A DNA stretch of 64,000 nt from Rebecca billardiae RCC1528 (Eukaryota; Haptophyta): NCBI GenBank assembly GCA_965240325.2, contig OZ251234.1, forward strand, positions 682,001 through 746,000, given 5' to 3'. Below the pieces are notes generated by a model. It was not told where the DNA came from and did no database searches. It saw only the letters and a program-made list of their open reading frames with translations. This document shows positions 9,605 through 21,408 of this stretch, piece after piece. The translations under genes and the position numbers were made by a program. Position 1 is the stretch's first letter. Every line of letters starts with the position of its first letter.

Positions 9605-9800
9605 GGGACTCGCACTTCTGCTCGCGCCAACTCGCATACTCGCGCTAGACCGCACCTTGCGAGTACCTTTGCGAGTTGACTCGCAAGCCCGCTGGGCCGG
9701 ATCGGCGCCTTGCGAGCGCGAGTGCGAGTGCCCTGCTCGCACTCGCGCTCGCGCCCTGCTCGCACTCGCACCGCGAGTGCCTCGCTGCGAGCACCAGCCC
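9605..9800. repeat. ACTCGC/GCGAGT hexamer array, upstream side of BED exon
   Basis: About 200 bases with a high density of ACTCGC and GCGAGT, including a block that matches the array at 8650-8814 in the same orientation. The two arrays bracket the BED exon at a distance of roughly 100-130 bases. Confidence 0.8.
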
Positions 9801-9845
9801 CTGCAAATAACCCACTGGGGAGGAAGCCCCCAGTGCGAGCTCGGT

Positions 9846-10007
9846 CCCATGCTCTGTACCCCGCGGTTCTGAAGTCCGGTGATTTCGCAGGCTTCAGCGG
9901 TGATTTTCTAGCCGAAACGCCTATTCTGAACGATCTCCGGACAAAAAGCCACTGTGGCCAGGCTTCCAAAACACCGGACTCTGGAACCGCGGGGTACGGA
10001 GCATGGG
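9846..10007. repeat. Long hairpin 1 (36-bp arms)
   Basis: Arms 9846-9881 and 9972-10007 are complementary with a few mismatches (CCCATGCTCTGTACCCCGCG against its complement). The 90-base loop is unique. It resembles a fold-back or MITE-like element; no target duplication is obvious. Confidence 0.8.
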
Positions 10008-10109
10008 TCCACTTGCCTTCCTCCCCACCCAGTGGGTTTTTAAAGACTCCTTGGTTTGGGTTCCTCAAGTGCACCATTTTGAGTGGCCTTCTCCGTCGTA
10101 TCCCCAAAC

Positions 10110-10216
10110 AAACCTTTTGCCTGGTTCTGAAACCTTTCCGGACCGCCAAACCGGCCGCACGATGGCGGATTCGGCATGGCGGTCCGGAAAGGCTCCAGAA
10201 CCATGGCAAAAGGTTT
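10110..10216. repeat. Long hairpin 2 (38-bp arms)
   Basis: Arms 10110-10147 and 10178-10216 are complementary with few mismatches (AAACCTTTTGCC... against ...GGCAAAAGGTTT; inner part CCTTTCCGGACCGCC). The loop is 30 bases. It follows hairpin 1 after about 100 bases and has a different sequence. Confidence 0.8.
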
Positions 10217-11235
10217 GCCGATCCAAACACGCCGCTTGGGGAGAGCGACGCCCTGGGGGTCAAGCCTACACGGAAAATCGAGAACACACGAGATGCCCAT
10301 GTACTTGAGGTGACGTTGAGCGCCCGGTGTGGGAGCTCACTGCTGCCGCGGGGCCGCCAGCCGACGCGCACGGTGCAGTCGTGACCGAGTGATGAAGTAG
10401 TGAGAGGTGCCGAGTTTCAGACGCGTCGTGATCCACTCACGGTGGGCATCACGTCGGACCGTTGGCCGCCTGCGGCACCGGGACGCGGACGCAGGGGCGA
10501 AGGCCGTGGCGTGCGGAGCGGAGCGCGTTGGCGAGCGCCGAGCGACACCGAACTTCAACTTTTACCGCGACGCGAGTCGGCCTTGTTGTGGCCACGCAGC
10601 TCGCACGGACAAACATAACTACAAGATTCGGGCGGGCGAAGCTACCCTCCAACCAATCAGAAAGCACATTCGGTAGTCTGAACTGCAGGAATTTCTAGCC
10701 TAAATCGCGGCGCGATTCGTCGTCGCCGAAACACATGGCTGACCATTTGAGCACCCGAATGTTTCAGCGTCCGACGTACCTTGCACTACGCTGAGATACC
10801 CCCGCGCCGTTCTAGATTCCCGAGATTGTGGGAGATGCACACTCACTATTCTAAGCCGTCTCATGTTTGATGCGATTGTATGCGGGAGAACGCGGGGTCG
10901 GCCGTGAAACTTCAAACCAAACACGGCAAGCGTCAGGTACGGTGTGCGCCTCCGGACCTCAAGGGTGGGCTCGGGCGCTTTCAGCGCCCGAGCCTTTCGG
11001 CGTCCGAAACATTTCAGGATCCGAATTGAACGTCACACAACGCGCTGGGTCACCAATTGCACGTTTTGGGGTGCAAAAGAGCCTGGGAACTAAAGAGCAC
11101 CCCGTTTGGGTACCAGATAGCACTCCATCTGCCTCCGCCCCCCCTACCCGAGGTGCGCGATCGGGTAGGGGACCCCTACCCGAGACGCTTCTGGCTCCCC
11201 TACCCGTCGGCTGATTTCGGTGGAGTGGCCTCCGC
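10217..11235. other. No gene recognised
   Basis: Composition is mixed and open frames are short. The only local structure is a cluster of CCCCTACCCG and its complement CGGGTAGGGG around 11145-11210. Confidence 0.5.
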
Positions 11236-11269
11236 CATCGGTGGGCGCACGGGCCTCGGACTCGGCAAG

Positions 11270-11881
11270 TTCAGCCAGGGGACGCCCATTTTGGACGTTG
11301 AGATGTGCGTTCAAGGTTCCTAACGCGAGCGCTCCCGGACCGCCCCCGGACACGCCGCCGAGCGCCGCAAGGCCGTTGGCCTCGCCGTCGACGGCGCCGC
11401 GATGAGCGCTGCCACGGCTGCAGACGTGCGCGCTGCGCCCAGCGCGCGAGACGAGCGGGCGCACAGTCCCCACACACGCAGCCGCGCCGCTTGACCCGAC
11501 CTGCGTCTCCGTCTCCTCGCGCCGCACGCGCAGGGCGAGGCAGGCGAGTTGTGCCCAGTCCGACGCCGCGGCAGCCGCGCAGGTGGCGGCGCTGATCGAG
11601 GGCTCGCCGCGGGCGCTCCTGGGGCCCTGCCTCAAGGAGCTGCTCGTGGCGATCGTGACCGTCCTCGACCGCCTTCCTCGGGCCCGAGCCCACTCCGGCG
11701 CACTGCGGCTGGCGGCCGGACAAGCGAGCACGCGCGGCGACGAGGATGATGCCACGTCGTCGCCGCGCCTGGGCGAGGAAGCTGCGCAGCCGCGTGCGCA
11801 GCCGGTGTCGGATGCGGATGCGACGACGATGGAGACGTACGACGGCGTCGTTGGCGAGATCGTTGACGGCGCGCACTCTGT
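11270..11881. repeat. IR-B left arm
   Basis: Reverse complement of 13803-14382, nearly identical except for a stretch of about 37 bases (around 11730-11767) missing from the right arm. Outer boundary at TTCAGCCAGGGGACG, inner boundary at GGCGCGCACTCTG. Confidence 0.9.
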
Positions 11882-13802
11882 AGACGAGGGCCTGCAGCAA
11901 ACTACGGGCGAGGAGGGGCTTTGAGGACGGGCTTGCCGGCCCAGTGCCCGTCCCGAACCCGTTCAGTGCCGAGTCCGCGCGTCCTGCGTTGGCGGAGTCG
12001 GAGGCGATCGTGGCTCGTCGGGAACAACCAGAAGCATGCCGAGTGATCAGGCTGGAGGAGCACGCGCGGGCGCTCCATGTGTCGGTCAATCTGAGGAAGG
12101 ACACGCACTTGGACCCGGTGAGAGCCGAGTGCCACTTTCAACTCGCGGCCACAGTCGGCCCGCATGATTGCACTTGCGCGGCGCGTCTGGCACCTCTGGC
12201 AACTCGGGCGCGCGGACATAGCCGAGCCGGTTGCGGCCGCGCACTGCCAGACAAGGAGCTGATTGCACTGCTCACCACAGCCCGGCTGCGCGAGCTCGTC
12301 GAGCTCGCACGAGACGACGCGAGCAGCCTGCCAGCCGGGACGACGTGGGCACAGGGCCGACTTCCCAGGTGCGTCCTCGACTCGGACCACCCGCTGCCAA
12401 GGCTGCCCAGCGGGGAGCGCGGCGGCCGCGGCGGCCGCGGCCGAGGCGGCCGTGGCAGCGGCCGCGCCGCCGCTGCTCCGCTGCGCTCAGCCTCGGGCCC
12501 GGTCAAGGCGGCGGCGAACGACGCACTCGCTGGCCTTCTCGCGCCGCCGCGAGGGGCGCTGCTCATCGCTGGCGCCGCCGCTGCCGCCTCGAAGCCCGAC
12601 GCCAAGGACTCACGCATTCTGCTCCGGTGCTTCGCCGTCATGGGCAAGGTGGCGAGCTGCGAGGAAGCCGCGCCGACAGGTCTTCAACGTGGCACCGCTG
12701 GCGCTCGTCAGCGCGCGCAGCCGCGGTGGAGGCGGCGGCCAAGGGGCGAGTCGGACGCGTCAGACGCCGTCTACCTGGCGCACTGGAGCAAGAAGCGGCG
12801 AGCCATTGCCATGCTGAGCCAGGCCTTCGCTCACGCCGTCCTGAAGCAGCCGACAGTGGGCGGCGCCGCGCGAGGAGCACCCCTGCCGTGCCCGTGGGCG
12901 CCAAGCGAACGCGCGACGGGTCAGAGGCAGAGGCGCACGCCGCGACGGCGACGCAGACAGTCGTTCGCGTGTCTACTGCCTCGGGCACTCGCGCCTCTGG
13001 CTCCCGCGCGACGACCAGCAGTGACGCTGGCGCTCGTGACAGCGGTGCCAGCGCCCATGAGCCGAGAGGCGACGTGACCGGTACGCGCGCGCCGCGCAGC
13101 ATCTTGTCAGTTGATTGCAGATTGAGTGCGCGGTGACGTGAGCGGTGTGTCGCACACTACAGGCACAGCTCTGAGCTCAGCCGCGGCCGCTGATCGATGA
13201 CGAAGACGATGGGTCACGATGGCCTCGTGCCTCGTGGACTCGTGGAGCGGCGTTAGAGCCGCAGCCGATGTCGTGCCCCGGCCCGGACTCGGCGCCGCAC
13301 TGCCGGTCTGCCCGGCGGTCCGAGGGGCCCCGCTGCCCGGATTCAGCGACTCGGATAGCAGTCGGCATTCATCAGATGACTGCTAAGAGGTCTGGCACGG
13401 CTTCGCCGGTGACGAGGCCACCGGGACCATGCCACTTTCGTGGTCAACTGAGACTACCGCCATCAGCCTGACTGAATGAGCTTGACCGGCGCGTCCGCAC
13501 GGCTGCGGGCGCCGCGCCCGCGCGGGGCCGGGCGCGCTGCGACCGCCGCCGCGTCGATCTCGAGTGCCGGAGTTGTGTCCGCGGACCGGTCTGACGAGAC
13601 GGCCGCGGACTCCGCAGCCAGCAGGCTTCGAATAACAGCGTCGCGCGTCTGGGCTGATGCAGGACTTCGGACTCTGTCGTCTAACCACGATCATCGAGCG
13701 GCGGTCGCGGGTGCTGTCACGAGACACTCACGCCCCTCCTCGTCCGTAGTTTGCGTCCTCCCGCTCCCCCTCGCCCTCGCCCTGCGCGGACATCGCGTCG
13801 CC
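11882..13802 (+). other. IR-B loop: GC-rich, possible decayed coding sequence
   Basis: A long frame (11944-13077) crosses this loop with some protein-like patches (KELIALLTTARLRELVELA near 12255 and DSRILLRCFAVMGKVASCEE near 12605) separated by Gly/Arg and Ala low complexity. No family is recognised. Whether it is a real gene carried by the hairpin cannot be decided from sequence alone. Confidence 0.3.
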
Positions 13803-14382
13803 AGAGTGCGCGCCGTCAATGATCTCGCCACCGACGCCGTCGTACGTCTCCATCGTCGTCGCATCCGCATCCGACACCGGCTGCGCACGCGGCTGCGCAG
13901 CTTCCTCGCCCAGGCGCGACCGTGCTCGCTTGTCCGGCCGCCAGCCGCAGTGCGCCGGAGTGGGCTCGGGCCCGAGGAAGGCGGTCGAGGACGGTCACGA
14001 TCGCCACGAGCAGCTCCTTGAGGCAGGGCCCCAGGAGCGCCCGCGGCGAGCCCTCGATCAGCGCCGCCACCTGCGCGGCTGCCGCGGCGTCGGACTGGGC
14101 ACAACTCGCCTGCCTCGCCCTGCGCGTGCGGCGCGAGGAGACGGAGACGCAGGTCGGGTCAAGCGGCGCGGCTGCGTGTGTGGGGACTGTGCGCCCGCTC
14201 GTCTCGCGCGCTGGGCGCAGCGCGCACGTCTGCAGCCGTGGCAGCGCTCATCGCGGCGCCGTCGACGGCGAGGCCAACGGCCTTGCGGCGCTCGGCGGCG
14301 TGTCCGGGGGCGGTCCGGGAGCGCTCGCGTTAGGAACCTTGAACGCACATCTCAACGTCCAAAATGGGCGTCCCCTGGCTGA
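13803..14382. repeat. IR-B right arm
   Basis: Reverse complement of 11270-11881. It ends 3 bases before IR-C begins, so the two hairpins share a junction. Confidence 0.9.
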
Positions 14383-14385
14383 AAG

Positions 14386-15213
14386 TTGGCACGCCCTCCG
14401 CACTGGGGCGTCCCAACTTTCCGGAGGGCGTGCCAACTTGGAAGTTGGTAGGCGCCCGCCGCCCTGGGCGCCCGTTGGCGCTGGTGGCCGTGCGGCCGTG
14501 CGTGCGCGAGCGCTCGCCTCGCGCCGCGCTCCCGCGCGCACAGCGCGCGCTCGACCGCGCGGGACGCGGCGGAGTCGAGGCTGACATACCCCTGGCCCAC
14601 TTCGCGCCGCGCAACGCCGCGCACGCCCATCGCCGCTCGCACGCGCAGGCCTGCCGCGCACGGCTTGGGCTTTTCAGCACAGGCTGGCGGCGGTGCGCCG
14701 GGCCGAGGGCTCGGCCGGTGCTGCGCCCCTCGGCCAGGCCGAGACTTGGCGGGGGCGTGGGTAGTGCCATCGCCTGCCCAGACCCCGGGCCTCGCCGTCA
14801 GAGTGTGCACGCGAGGCGCGCTGTCGTGGTCGACAGGTGAGGCGCCGCGTGCTCGCCCTCGAGCCGGGCAGCGGACGTACCGGCAGGCGCGCGCGCACAC
14901 AGCGGGGCTGTCGAGCTGCTTCCGGCTGGGTAGATCGACGGCGCATGCCCTGGTCCTGGTCTGGGAGGCGTGCGCGGGTTCGGAGGCCGGTGAACGCTCG
15001 GCGCGGACCCACGTGTCTTGCCTGGCACGGTTGCGCGATAGCTCGGCAGCCAGTCTCGAGGATGAGTGGCATCAGAGCGCTTGCGGGCGGGCTGGCGGGC
15101 TCAACCGCCGGGCCGATGCCCACGCCTTGGCCGGGACGCGACCAGTCCCCGCGTCCTCCGCAGCCGCCTGGAGCCGTCGACCCGCTGCCCAAGGCCCGCG
15201 GCCGGCGGGCCGC
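14386..15213. repeat. IR-C left arm
   Basis: 828 bases, nearly perfect reverse complement of 17545-18373. The outer end itself holds a smaller hairpin (GTTGGCACGCCCTCCG and its complement within 14385-14445). Confidence 0.9.
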
Positions 15214-17544
15214 TTGGCGGATGGCCAGAGGAGCAGGCGGCCGAGTGGGCTGGGCGGCAGCGAGGGTGGTGGGGATGGAGGCGGGCTCGGCGGCGGAGGC
15301 GGCGGAGGAAGGCGTGATGGCGGGCTCGGTGGCGGTGAGGATGGCAGGTTCAGTGCCAGCGATGACGGTGGGCTTGGCGGTGAGCTCGGCGATGGCTAAC
15401 GTGGCAGATTTGGCGGTGGGATCGGCTGCCGGCTTGGTGGCAGCGCAGGCGGCGGCGACGGTAGCGGGCTCGGCAGCGAGCTCGGCGGCGTGGTCAGAGG
15501 CGGTGCTGATGGCGGCGATGATGGTAGCGGGCTTGTTGGCGGCGATGTAGGCAGCGACGGCTGCGTGCTCAGCGGCGGGCTTTGTGGCGGCGATGTAGGC
15601 GGTGATGTCGTGATGACGGTGGTGGGCTCAGCGGCGGGGTCGGTAGCGGCGACGGCAGCGGCAGGCTCGAGGTGGGCTTGGTGGCGGTGATGGCGGCCGG
15701 GCTCGGCGATGGACTTAGCGGCGGTGGGCTCGGTGGCGGAGCCGGTGGCGGCGAAGGAGCCGATCCCAGCGCTAGGCTCGGCGCTGGGGTGGATGAGACG
15801 GGCTTGGTTGTCCGTGGTGGGTTTGGTGGCGGCGACTTGGCGACGATGGCTGTGAGCGGCGGAGTGGCCGTGAGCTCGGCAGCGGTGATGGTGGCTTGAG
15901 AACCGTGGCTGGCTCGGCGGCGGGTTCAGCGGCCGCGACGGAGACGGGATGTGAGGCGGCTAGGGCGGCGGTGTGGGGCGGGAATACTGCGTCGCTGTTG
16001 CCCTCGGTCAGAGCTTGGCGGGGACACAGCGCAGCCAAGCTCCGGGCGTTGGCGCTGCCGCCAGGTTGGCCGCAGGCCACCCAGTCGGCAAAGCTCGGGC
16101 GGCAGCGATGCCCAGACATGAAGGAGGGCACTGCGGGATCGCTGCGTTACCTCAGGAAGGCTGAGTCTATGAGAGAGATGATCGCCACTGCTCAGTCTGG
16201 TGGAGTTCGATGAACTGACTTAGACGACTTAGCGACCGTAGGCTGCTGCTCGGCGTTGTCAGAGTCGTCATCCGACCTAGCTCGGCGCAGTACGTATCGT
16301 TGAGTCATTGCGCGGAAGAGATGTCATCGCGACTCAGAGTTCGTCACGTGCCACTCAACCGTGTCCCACCGGCCCTACTACCATCTTGGGCAAGCGCCTG
16401 CAGACGATACGGCGGGCAGCATCACAGTCTGCGCTCCTGCTGAGTGCTGGCTGGTGATGACTGCGTCAGACGACTGCGCGTTGCAGCCGCAGCCATACCG
16501 TATAAATACGCTCTCAGCAGGACTACGTGCGAGTTGTTCTGCGTCCTAACGGTGCCGGCGCGTGACGTGACGGTTTTGATGTCAGCATCACGTGACGACT
16601 CGATGGATCACGACGAGTGGCGCTTCACGAGCAAGTGTAGCAGCATTAGAAGCATAGACAGCCGTCCGTCATCGTCTGGTTCTACTGAGTCTGAGAAGTC
16701 TTCTGGGATGCGTCAGCGACATGCTCCCGCGGCGTGGTCAGTGGTCCAAGTCAGGCACATCCGGCAGCCTGACCTCATCCCACATGCCGCGCAGGCAGAG
16801 GGGCGCGTCGTGCCCACGCGACTGGCATCCAAGAAGTTGCAGGGAAGGAATGAGTGTCAGCAGTGGACCGCCCGCGGCTCGCCGCAGCTTCATCAACCAG
16901 AAGATTCCCAACGTGCTCAACATCATCACCAAGATGCCCCAGGGCATCCAGCTCAAGATTCCAACCTCAACAACCAGAGCAACCACGATGGCGGCTCATC
17001 AGCTCGGCGGGCGACGGGCGGTGGGCATCACGACGACGACGGTGCTGGCGCGGCTGCGAGCGGCGACGCAGCTCCGCGCGGCATCGGCGCGCCTACGAGC
17101 GGCGACGCAGCCGCGCCGCCGCCGCCCGCGCCGCCCGCAGCCGCGCCGCTATCCCGTATAGAACAACCGGCCGTCACGCGCTCGGTGCCACGTACATTCG
17201 GACGCGACAATGAGTAGCACGCACCACAGTCCGGCCGTCTCCGGTCGCTGTCGTCGGCAGCCAGCCGGCGCCGGGCGCGATGGCGCCGGGCGCTCGCGCG
17301 CGATCAAGGATTGATTGCCAAGTCGTCAGCCGACGACTGGGAAGCTGAGCCTGATGCTGCCCGCTGCCGGGTCGCGGGACGAATGACGAGCAGCCTACGG
17401 TCCGTGAACCTGCGTCAGCTCCTAGAACTCTTCCAGACATGGTGAGGATCTCCCTCACGAACTCAGCCCTCTCGCGCTGACGCCGCGCGTCCGCTGCCAC
17501 TCTACGGCCCTGCGGCCTGCTGCGTGCCGCGAGCTATCAGACAG
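15214..17544. other. IR-C loop with GGC/GGT low-complexity block
   Basis: From 15214 to about 15960 the plus strand is strongly G-rich with imperfect repeats of GGCTCGGCGGCGG and GGCGATGTAGGCGG, encoding Gly/Ala-rich nonsense in several frames. The remainder (15960-17544) has more balanced composition and only short open frames. No gene is recognised. Confidence 0.5.
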
Positions 17545-18373
17545 CGCGGCCCGCCGGCCGCGGGCCTTGGGCAGCGGGTCGACGGCTCCAGGCGGCTGCG
17601 GAGGACGCGGGGACTGGTCGCGTCCCGGCCAAGGCGTGGGCATCGGCCCGGCGGTTGAGCCCGCCAGCCCGCCCGCAAGCGCTCTGATGCCACTCATCCT
17701 CGAGACTGGCTGCCGAGCTGTCGCGCAACCGTGCCAGGCAAGACACGTGGGTCCGCGCCGAGCGTTCACCGGCCTCCGAACCCGCCCACGCCTCCCAGAC
17801 CAGGACCAGGGCATGCGCCGTCGATCTACCCAGCCGGAAGCAGCTCGACAGCCCCGCTGTGTGCGCGCGCGCCTGCCGGTACGTCCGCTGCCCGGCTCGA
17901 GGGCGAGCACGCGGCGCCTCACCTGTCGACCACGACAGCGCGCCTCGCGTGCACACTCTGACGGCGAGGCCCGGGGTCTGGGCAGGCGATGGCACTACCC
18001 ACGCCCCCGCCAAGTCTCGGCCTGGCCGAGGGGCGCAGCACCGGCCGAGCCCTCGGCCCGGCGCACCGCCGCCAGCCTGTGCTGAAAAGCCCAAGCCGTG
18101 CGCGGCAGGCCTGCGCGTGCGAGCGGCGATGGGCGTGCGCGGCGTTGCGCGGCGCGAAGTGGGCCAGGGGTATGTCAGCCTCGACTCCGCCGCGTCCCGC
18201 GCGGTCGAGCGCGCGCTGTGCGCGCGGGAGCGCGGCGCGAGGCGAGCGCTCGCGCACGCACGGCCGCACGGCCACCAGCGCCAACGGGCGCCCAGGGCGG
18301 CGGGCGCCTACCAACTTCCAAGTTGGCACGCCCTCCGGAAAGTTGGGACGCCCCAGTGCGGAGGGCGTGCCAA
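17545..18373. repeat. IR-C right arm
   Basis: Reverse complement of 14386-15213 with few differences. Directly followed by the outer inverted end at 18374. Confidence 0.9.
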
Positions 18374-18580
18374 TGCCGAGTCCGACTGAACCCCCTTGGT
18401 CCGACCGTGCGCCCACCATCGTCGCCAACCCGCTGCCAGTGGCAGGCGGGGGGCAAAAGTGAAAAGTGCAAAACGGCAAAACCCCTCGGGGCAGGATCTC
18501 GGGAACGCCCTTGGAAGGGGGGGCAGCAGGCTGAGCATCGCGGGGTGAACGTGTTGTGCGTCAGCGCGCGCCATCGGCCG

Positions 18581-19585
18581 ATGGCGACGGGAGTATTCGT
18601 CGTCGTCGTCGGGCTCGGCCTTCTGCACGGTGGCGCCGTCTCCCTCTCGCCTGGCTTCCCCAAAGGGACAGCTATCTCGCCAATGGAGGCCGAGGGCTTT
18701 CCATGCCTCGATTCCAACGGTCGGCCCTGTGCGAAGCGGGAGCAACTCTGCACGACTTTCGCGGGTGACGCCGACATGCAGTGCGGCATTGAGTGGGATG
18801 AGTGGAATCTCGTGGAGGCCTTCGTCACGCCGGCCGATGCCGTTCTTGAGTTTGGCGCCCGCTTTGGTACCACGTCATGCATGCTTGCAGCTGCGACGAA
18901 CAATTCTGGGAGCGTCGTGTCAGTCGAGCCAGATCCAAGAGTGCAGCAAGTCCTGCAGGCCAACCGCAAACGTCACAAGTGCAACTTCAACATCGTGAAC
19001 GGCACGGTCAGTGCAAGCGCATTCAACGGCACCTTCCACGTGGGTGCCTACAGCTCCAACACGAGGGGGCGTGCACCGGCCGTCAGCAACGGTCGCCCCA
19101 AGTCACCGACACTACTCTTCAACGTCAAGCCATCCGCCATCGAACGCGACGTTCTCGGCCGCAAGCCCACGCTACTTCTGATTGATTGCGAGGGATGCAT
19201 CGGGGAAGTCTTCACCTCTGGTATCGACTTCGGCGCCGTGGACAAAGTGCTCATCGAAGAGGATGGTCCTCGCAAGGCTGACTACCAGCGCCTATGGTAT
19301 CCCTTCCTCCGCGCGCAAGGCTTGACGCTCGTGTGGAGAAAGCGATCGACCTTCCTGACGCGTAAGACGTGGCGCAAGTCTCAGAACGTCGTGCACTCTG
19401 TTTGGCAGCGCGGTGGGCTCCGCCCTGGCCAACTCACGTGCGAGCAGTTCGCGGCGCGGCATGCCTGGGGTAAGGCTCTCCTTGACTGTCTGGAGTTGCC
19501 ATCTGAGGACAGCAGCAGCGGCCAGCGCGTTGCGCCACCACTGCCCAGATCCCAGCTCGCTGCGCTTGGGTTGCTCTCGCAGTGA
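18581..19585 (+). CDS. FkbM-family SAM-dependent methyltransferase, secretory, single exon
   Basis: ATG at 18581 gives 334 residues; the frame extends upstream into the IR-C arm, but only this ATG gives a sensible leader (MATGVFVVVVGLGLLHGGAV), a signal peptide or anchor. The class I methyltransferase fold is shown by AVLEFGARFGTTSCMLA (SAM-binding loop, motif I), VVSVEPDPRV (acidic residue at the end of strand 2) and TLLLIDCEGCIGEVF, matching the FkbM motif KIDVEGxE. FkbM enzymes typically O-methylate sugars or macrolides; in algae, secreted versions probably modify glycans (inference). Several N-glycosylation sequons (NNSG, NGTV, NGTF) agree with a luminal location. The C-terminal 40 residues are low complexity. 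The promoter would lie within or just after the palindrome arm. Confidence 0.75.
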   Translation: MATGVFVVVVGLGLLHGGAVSLSPGFPKGTAISPMEAEGFPCLDSNGRPCAKREQLCTTFAGDADMQCGIEWDEWNLVEAFVTPADAVLEFGARFGTTSCMLAAATNNSGSVVSVEPDPRVQQVLQANRKRHKCNFNIVNGTVSASAFNGTFHVGAYSSNTRGRAPAVSNGRPKSPTLLFNVKPSAIERDVLGRKPTLLLIDCEGCIGEVFTSGIDFGAVDKVLIEEDGPRKADYQRLWYPFLRAQGLTLVWRKRSTFLTRKTWRKSQNVVHSVWQRGGLRPGQLTCEQFAARHAWGKALLDCLELPSEDSSSGQRVAPPLPRSQLAALGLLSQ

Positions 19586-21408
19586 TGTACGTACTGCTGT
19601 ACAACATGTATACATGCGGAGTGAGCTCTGGGCATGTGCTGCCGCTGCGTGCGGCCACTACTTGCAGCAGAGAATGAGCAGACTGCTGAACGTGGCTCCG
19701 GCAGCTCCGCGTTACGTCTTGGCCCCGAGCCGAAGTCAACCAAGCGGACCATGCAGACAGGTTGCACGGAGAAATGACCGCCCGCGACTGACAGATGTTA
19801 CATTCACAGTGGACGCGACCTGTCCACCCGTCTTTCGGTACATCGCGCCCGTCCCATGGCGGCCGGCGCGTGGCGCGAGTGCTTGGAAACCACGGAGCAC
19901 ACGAATGCCGGTGGTTTCCGACCTTCGCCGCCACGGCCCGCCTCCCCGTTCGCCCGCAATCGGTACCGCAGTCTGGTGCCCAGTTCCTCTCACTCCCGCG
20001 TCGGCAGTGGCGCGAAGCCGAAGCGCATCGGGAAGAAGCACAACTGGGACCTGGATACAGGTGGTAGATAGAGCCTTAAAGGAGGCTGCTCTCGCGAACG
20101 AGCAGGATGCGCCGGTTGCGGTATGCGCGTGCACCTTTGCACGAACGTGTGCTGGTCTCCTGCTGCACTGCTCATACATACCGTACGCACGAGCTCGCGC
20201 GCAACCGTGCGCACGCGCTCAGGTGGCTCGGACCACACACGCGAGTGCTTGTGGAGCTCGCCTCACGAGGCCTTCGTAGAAGAAGGCGGGCAACCGTAGT
20301 GCGCTAAGGAAGCAGAAGACGATGCTCGCCAAACGCGTCCAGCGCGCGAGGGTGAAGCTTGCTACGGCGCGCGCGGCCTCTGCTGTTGCAGCTCGGGCCG
20401 CTGCTCCGGCCGTGCAGGCGTCTGGCGCGGGGTCCTCGGACAAGCAGGCGAACTCTGGTCAGTCTGCCTTTGCCGCCGGCAAGAAGTATCGGAAACGCAC
20501 ACATTTGGTCGTGCGCGTGGCGCGCTCGCGCGCCGTGACGCAGCAAGCAGGCGATCCTTGACAAGCGCCTCGCTGACGCTCAGCAGGCCGAGGCGACGAG
20601 CGCGGCGCTCGACCACGCCGACAGCCACGCCCTGAGCGAGGGGGAAGGCACCTTTCGAGACAGCACTCAGGCGCTCGACGTTGATTATGTCATTGATCGC
20701 GCGCGTGTGTGATCACGGCAGCAAGACGAAGTCGCGCGAGGTGGAGTAGGTGGTAGCGTGCCTCTTCGCCGCATCATCCGCAGCTGACTGGCGTGCGCCA
20801 GCTCGCTCACGTCGCGCGCGGCAGCGGTCGGCTTCCACCATGTTCGCACAGCGCGGCGCCGGCTGCACCGCCCGTTCCGCTGGACGCCGGCTCGCTCTTC
20901 GTTGACGACATCTTCTTCAACCCGGCCGCGCGGGCGCGGTGATGGTACACTCCGGCAGGCAGATGCGGCGCACTGTCTGATGCTCTATGCGTGCGTGTGC
21001 CTTTCCACGACGTCGACTCAGGCTGCTACGCGTGGCATCCAGCTCGAGGCGGAGGTCGCCAGGGCTCGCCCAAGGTCGAGTCTGCCTTGCGTGTGCTAGG
21101 TCGCCGAGGTGCGGCCGCAGGGTGCTCGCTTGCTGACTCCTGCCGATGACGAGGAGTTGCGCGCCGTCGCAACCTCTCGCACGTATCGTGCCGACCGAGT
21201 CGAGTGGATGACGCTCGTGGCGGCTGCTCTTCAAATGACGCGGTCGGGCCCTTGGCGAGCTTGGGAGGAGGGCTCGGTCTGCTACATGTGCGTCAGTAGT
21301 CACGGCCTAAACCGTGCGCAAGACTCATTGAGTCGTACATGGCGCGGCAGCAACGGCCGCTACCCGCGAGGGCCGTGGGCGGGCAGCCATGCTCCAAAGG
21401 GCCGATGT
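19586..21408. other. No gene recognised
   Basis: Several short and medium open frames exist but none has a recognisable domain, consistent codon bias or matching splice signals. A small Lys/Arg/Ala-rich frame at 20322-20561 is the most protein-like but has no known family. Confidence 0.4.

Larger units (their letters stand above)
11236..18420. repeat. 7.2-kb composite of two abutting giant hairpins with outer inverted ends
   Basis: The composite contains IR-B (11270-11881 / 13803-14382) directly followed by IR-C (14386-15213 / 17545-18373). Immediately outside are short inverted ends: GTGGGCGCAC...CGGACTCGGCA at 11241-11266 and TGCCGAGTCCG...GTGCGCCCAC at 18374-18416; the right end carries a roughly 17-base insertion relative to the left. 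This could be a fold-back type mobile element or nested duplications. Confidence 0.6.

Noticed and set aside
13775-14382. Separate genes in IR-B and IR-C arms on opposite strands
   Set aside because: The matching frames in both arms only reflect the inverted duplication; no domains or codon bias support coding.
18098-18580. Upstream extension of the FkbM methyltransferase frame
   Set aside because: It lies in the IR-C arm, which is the mirror of 14386-15213 and non-coding there; the leader peptide starts at 18581.
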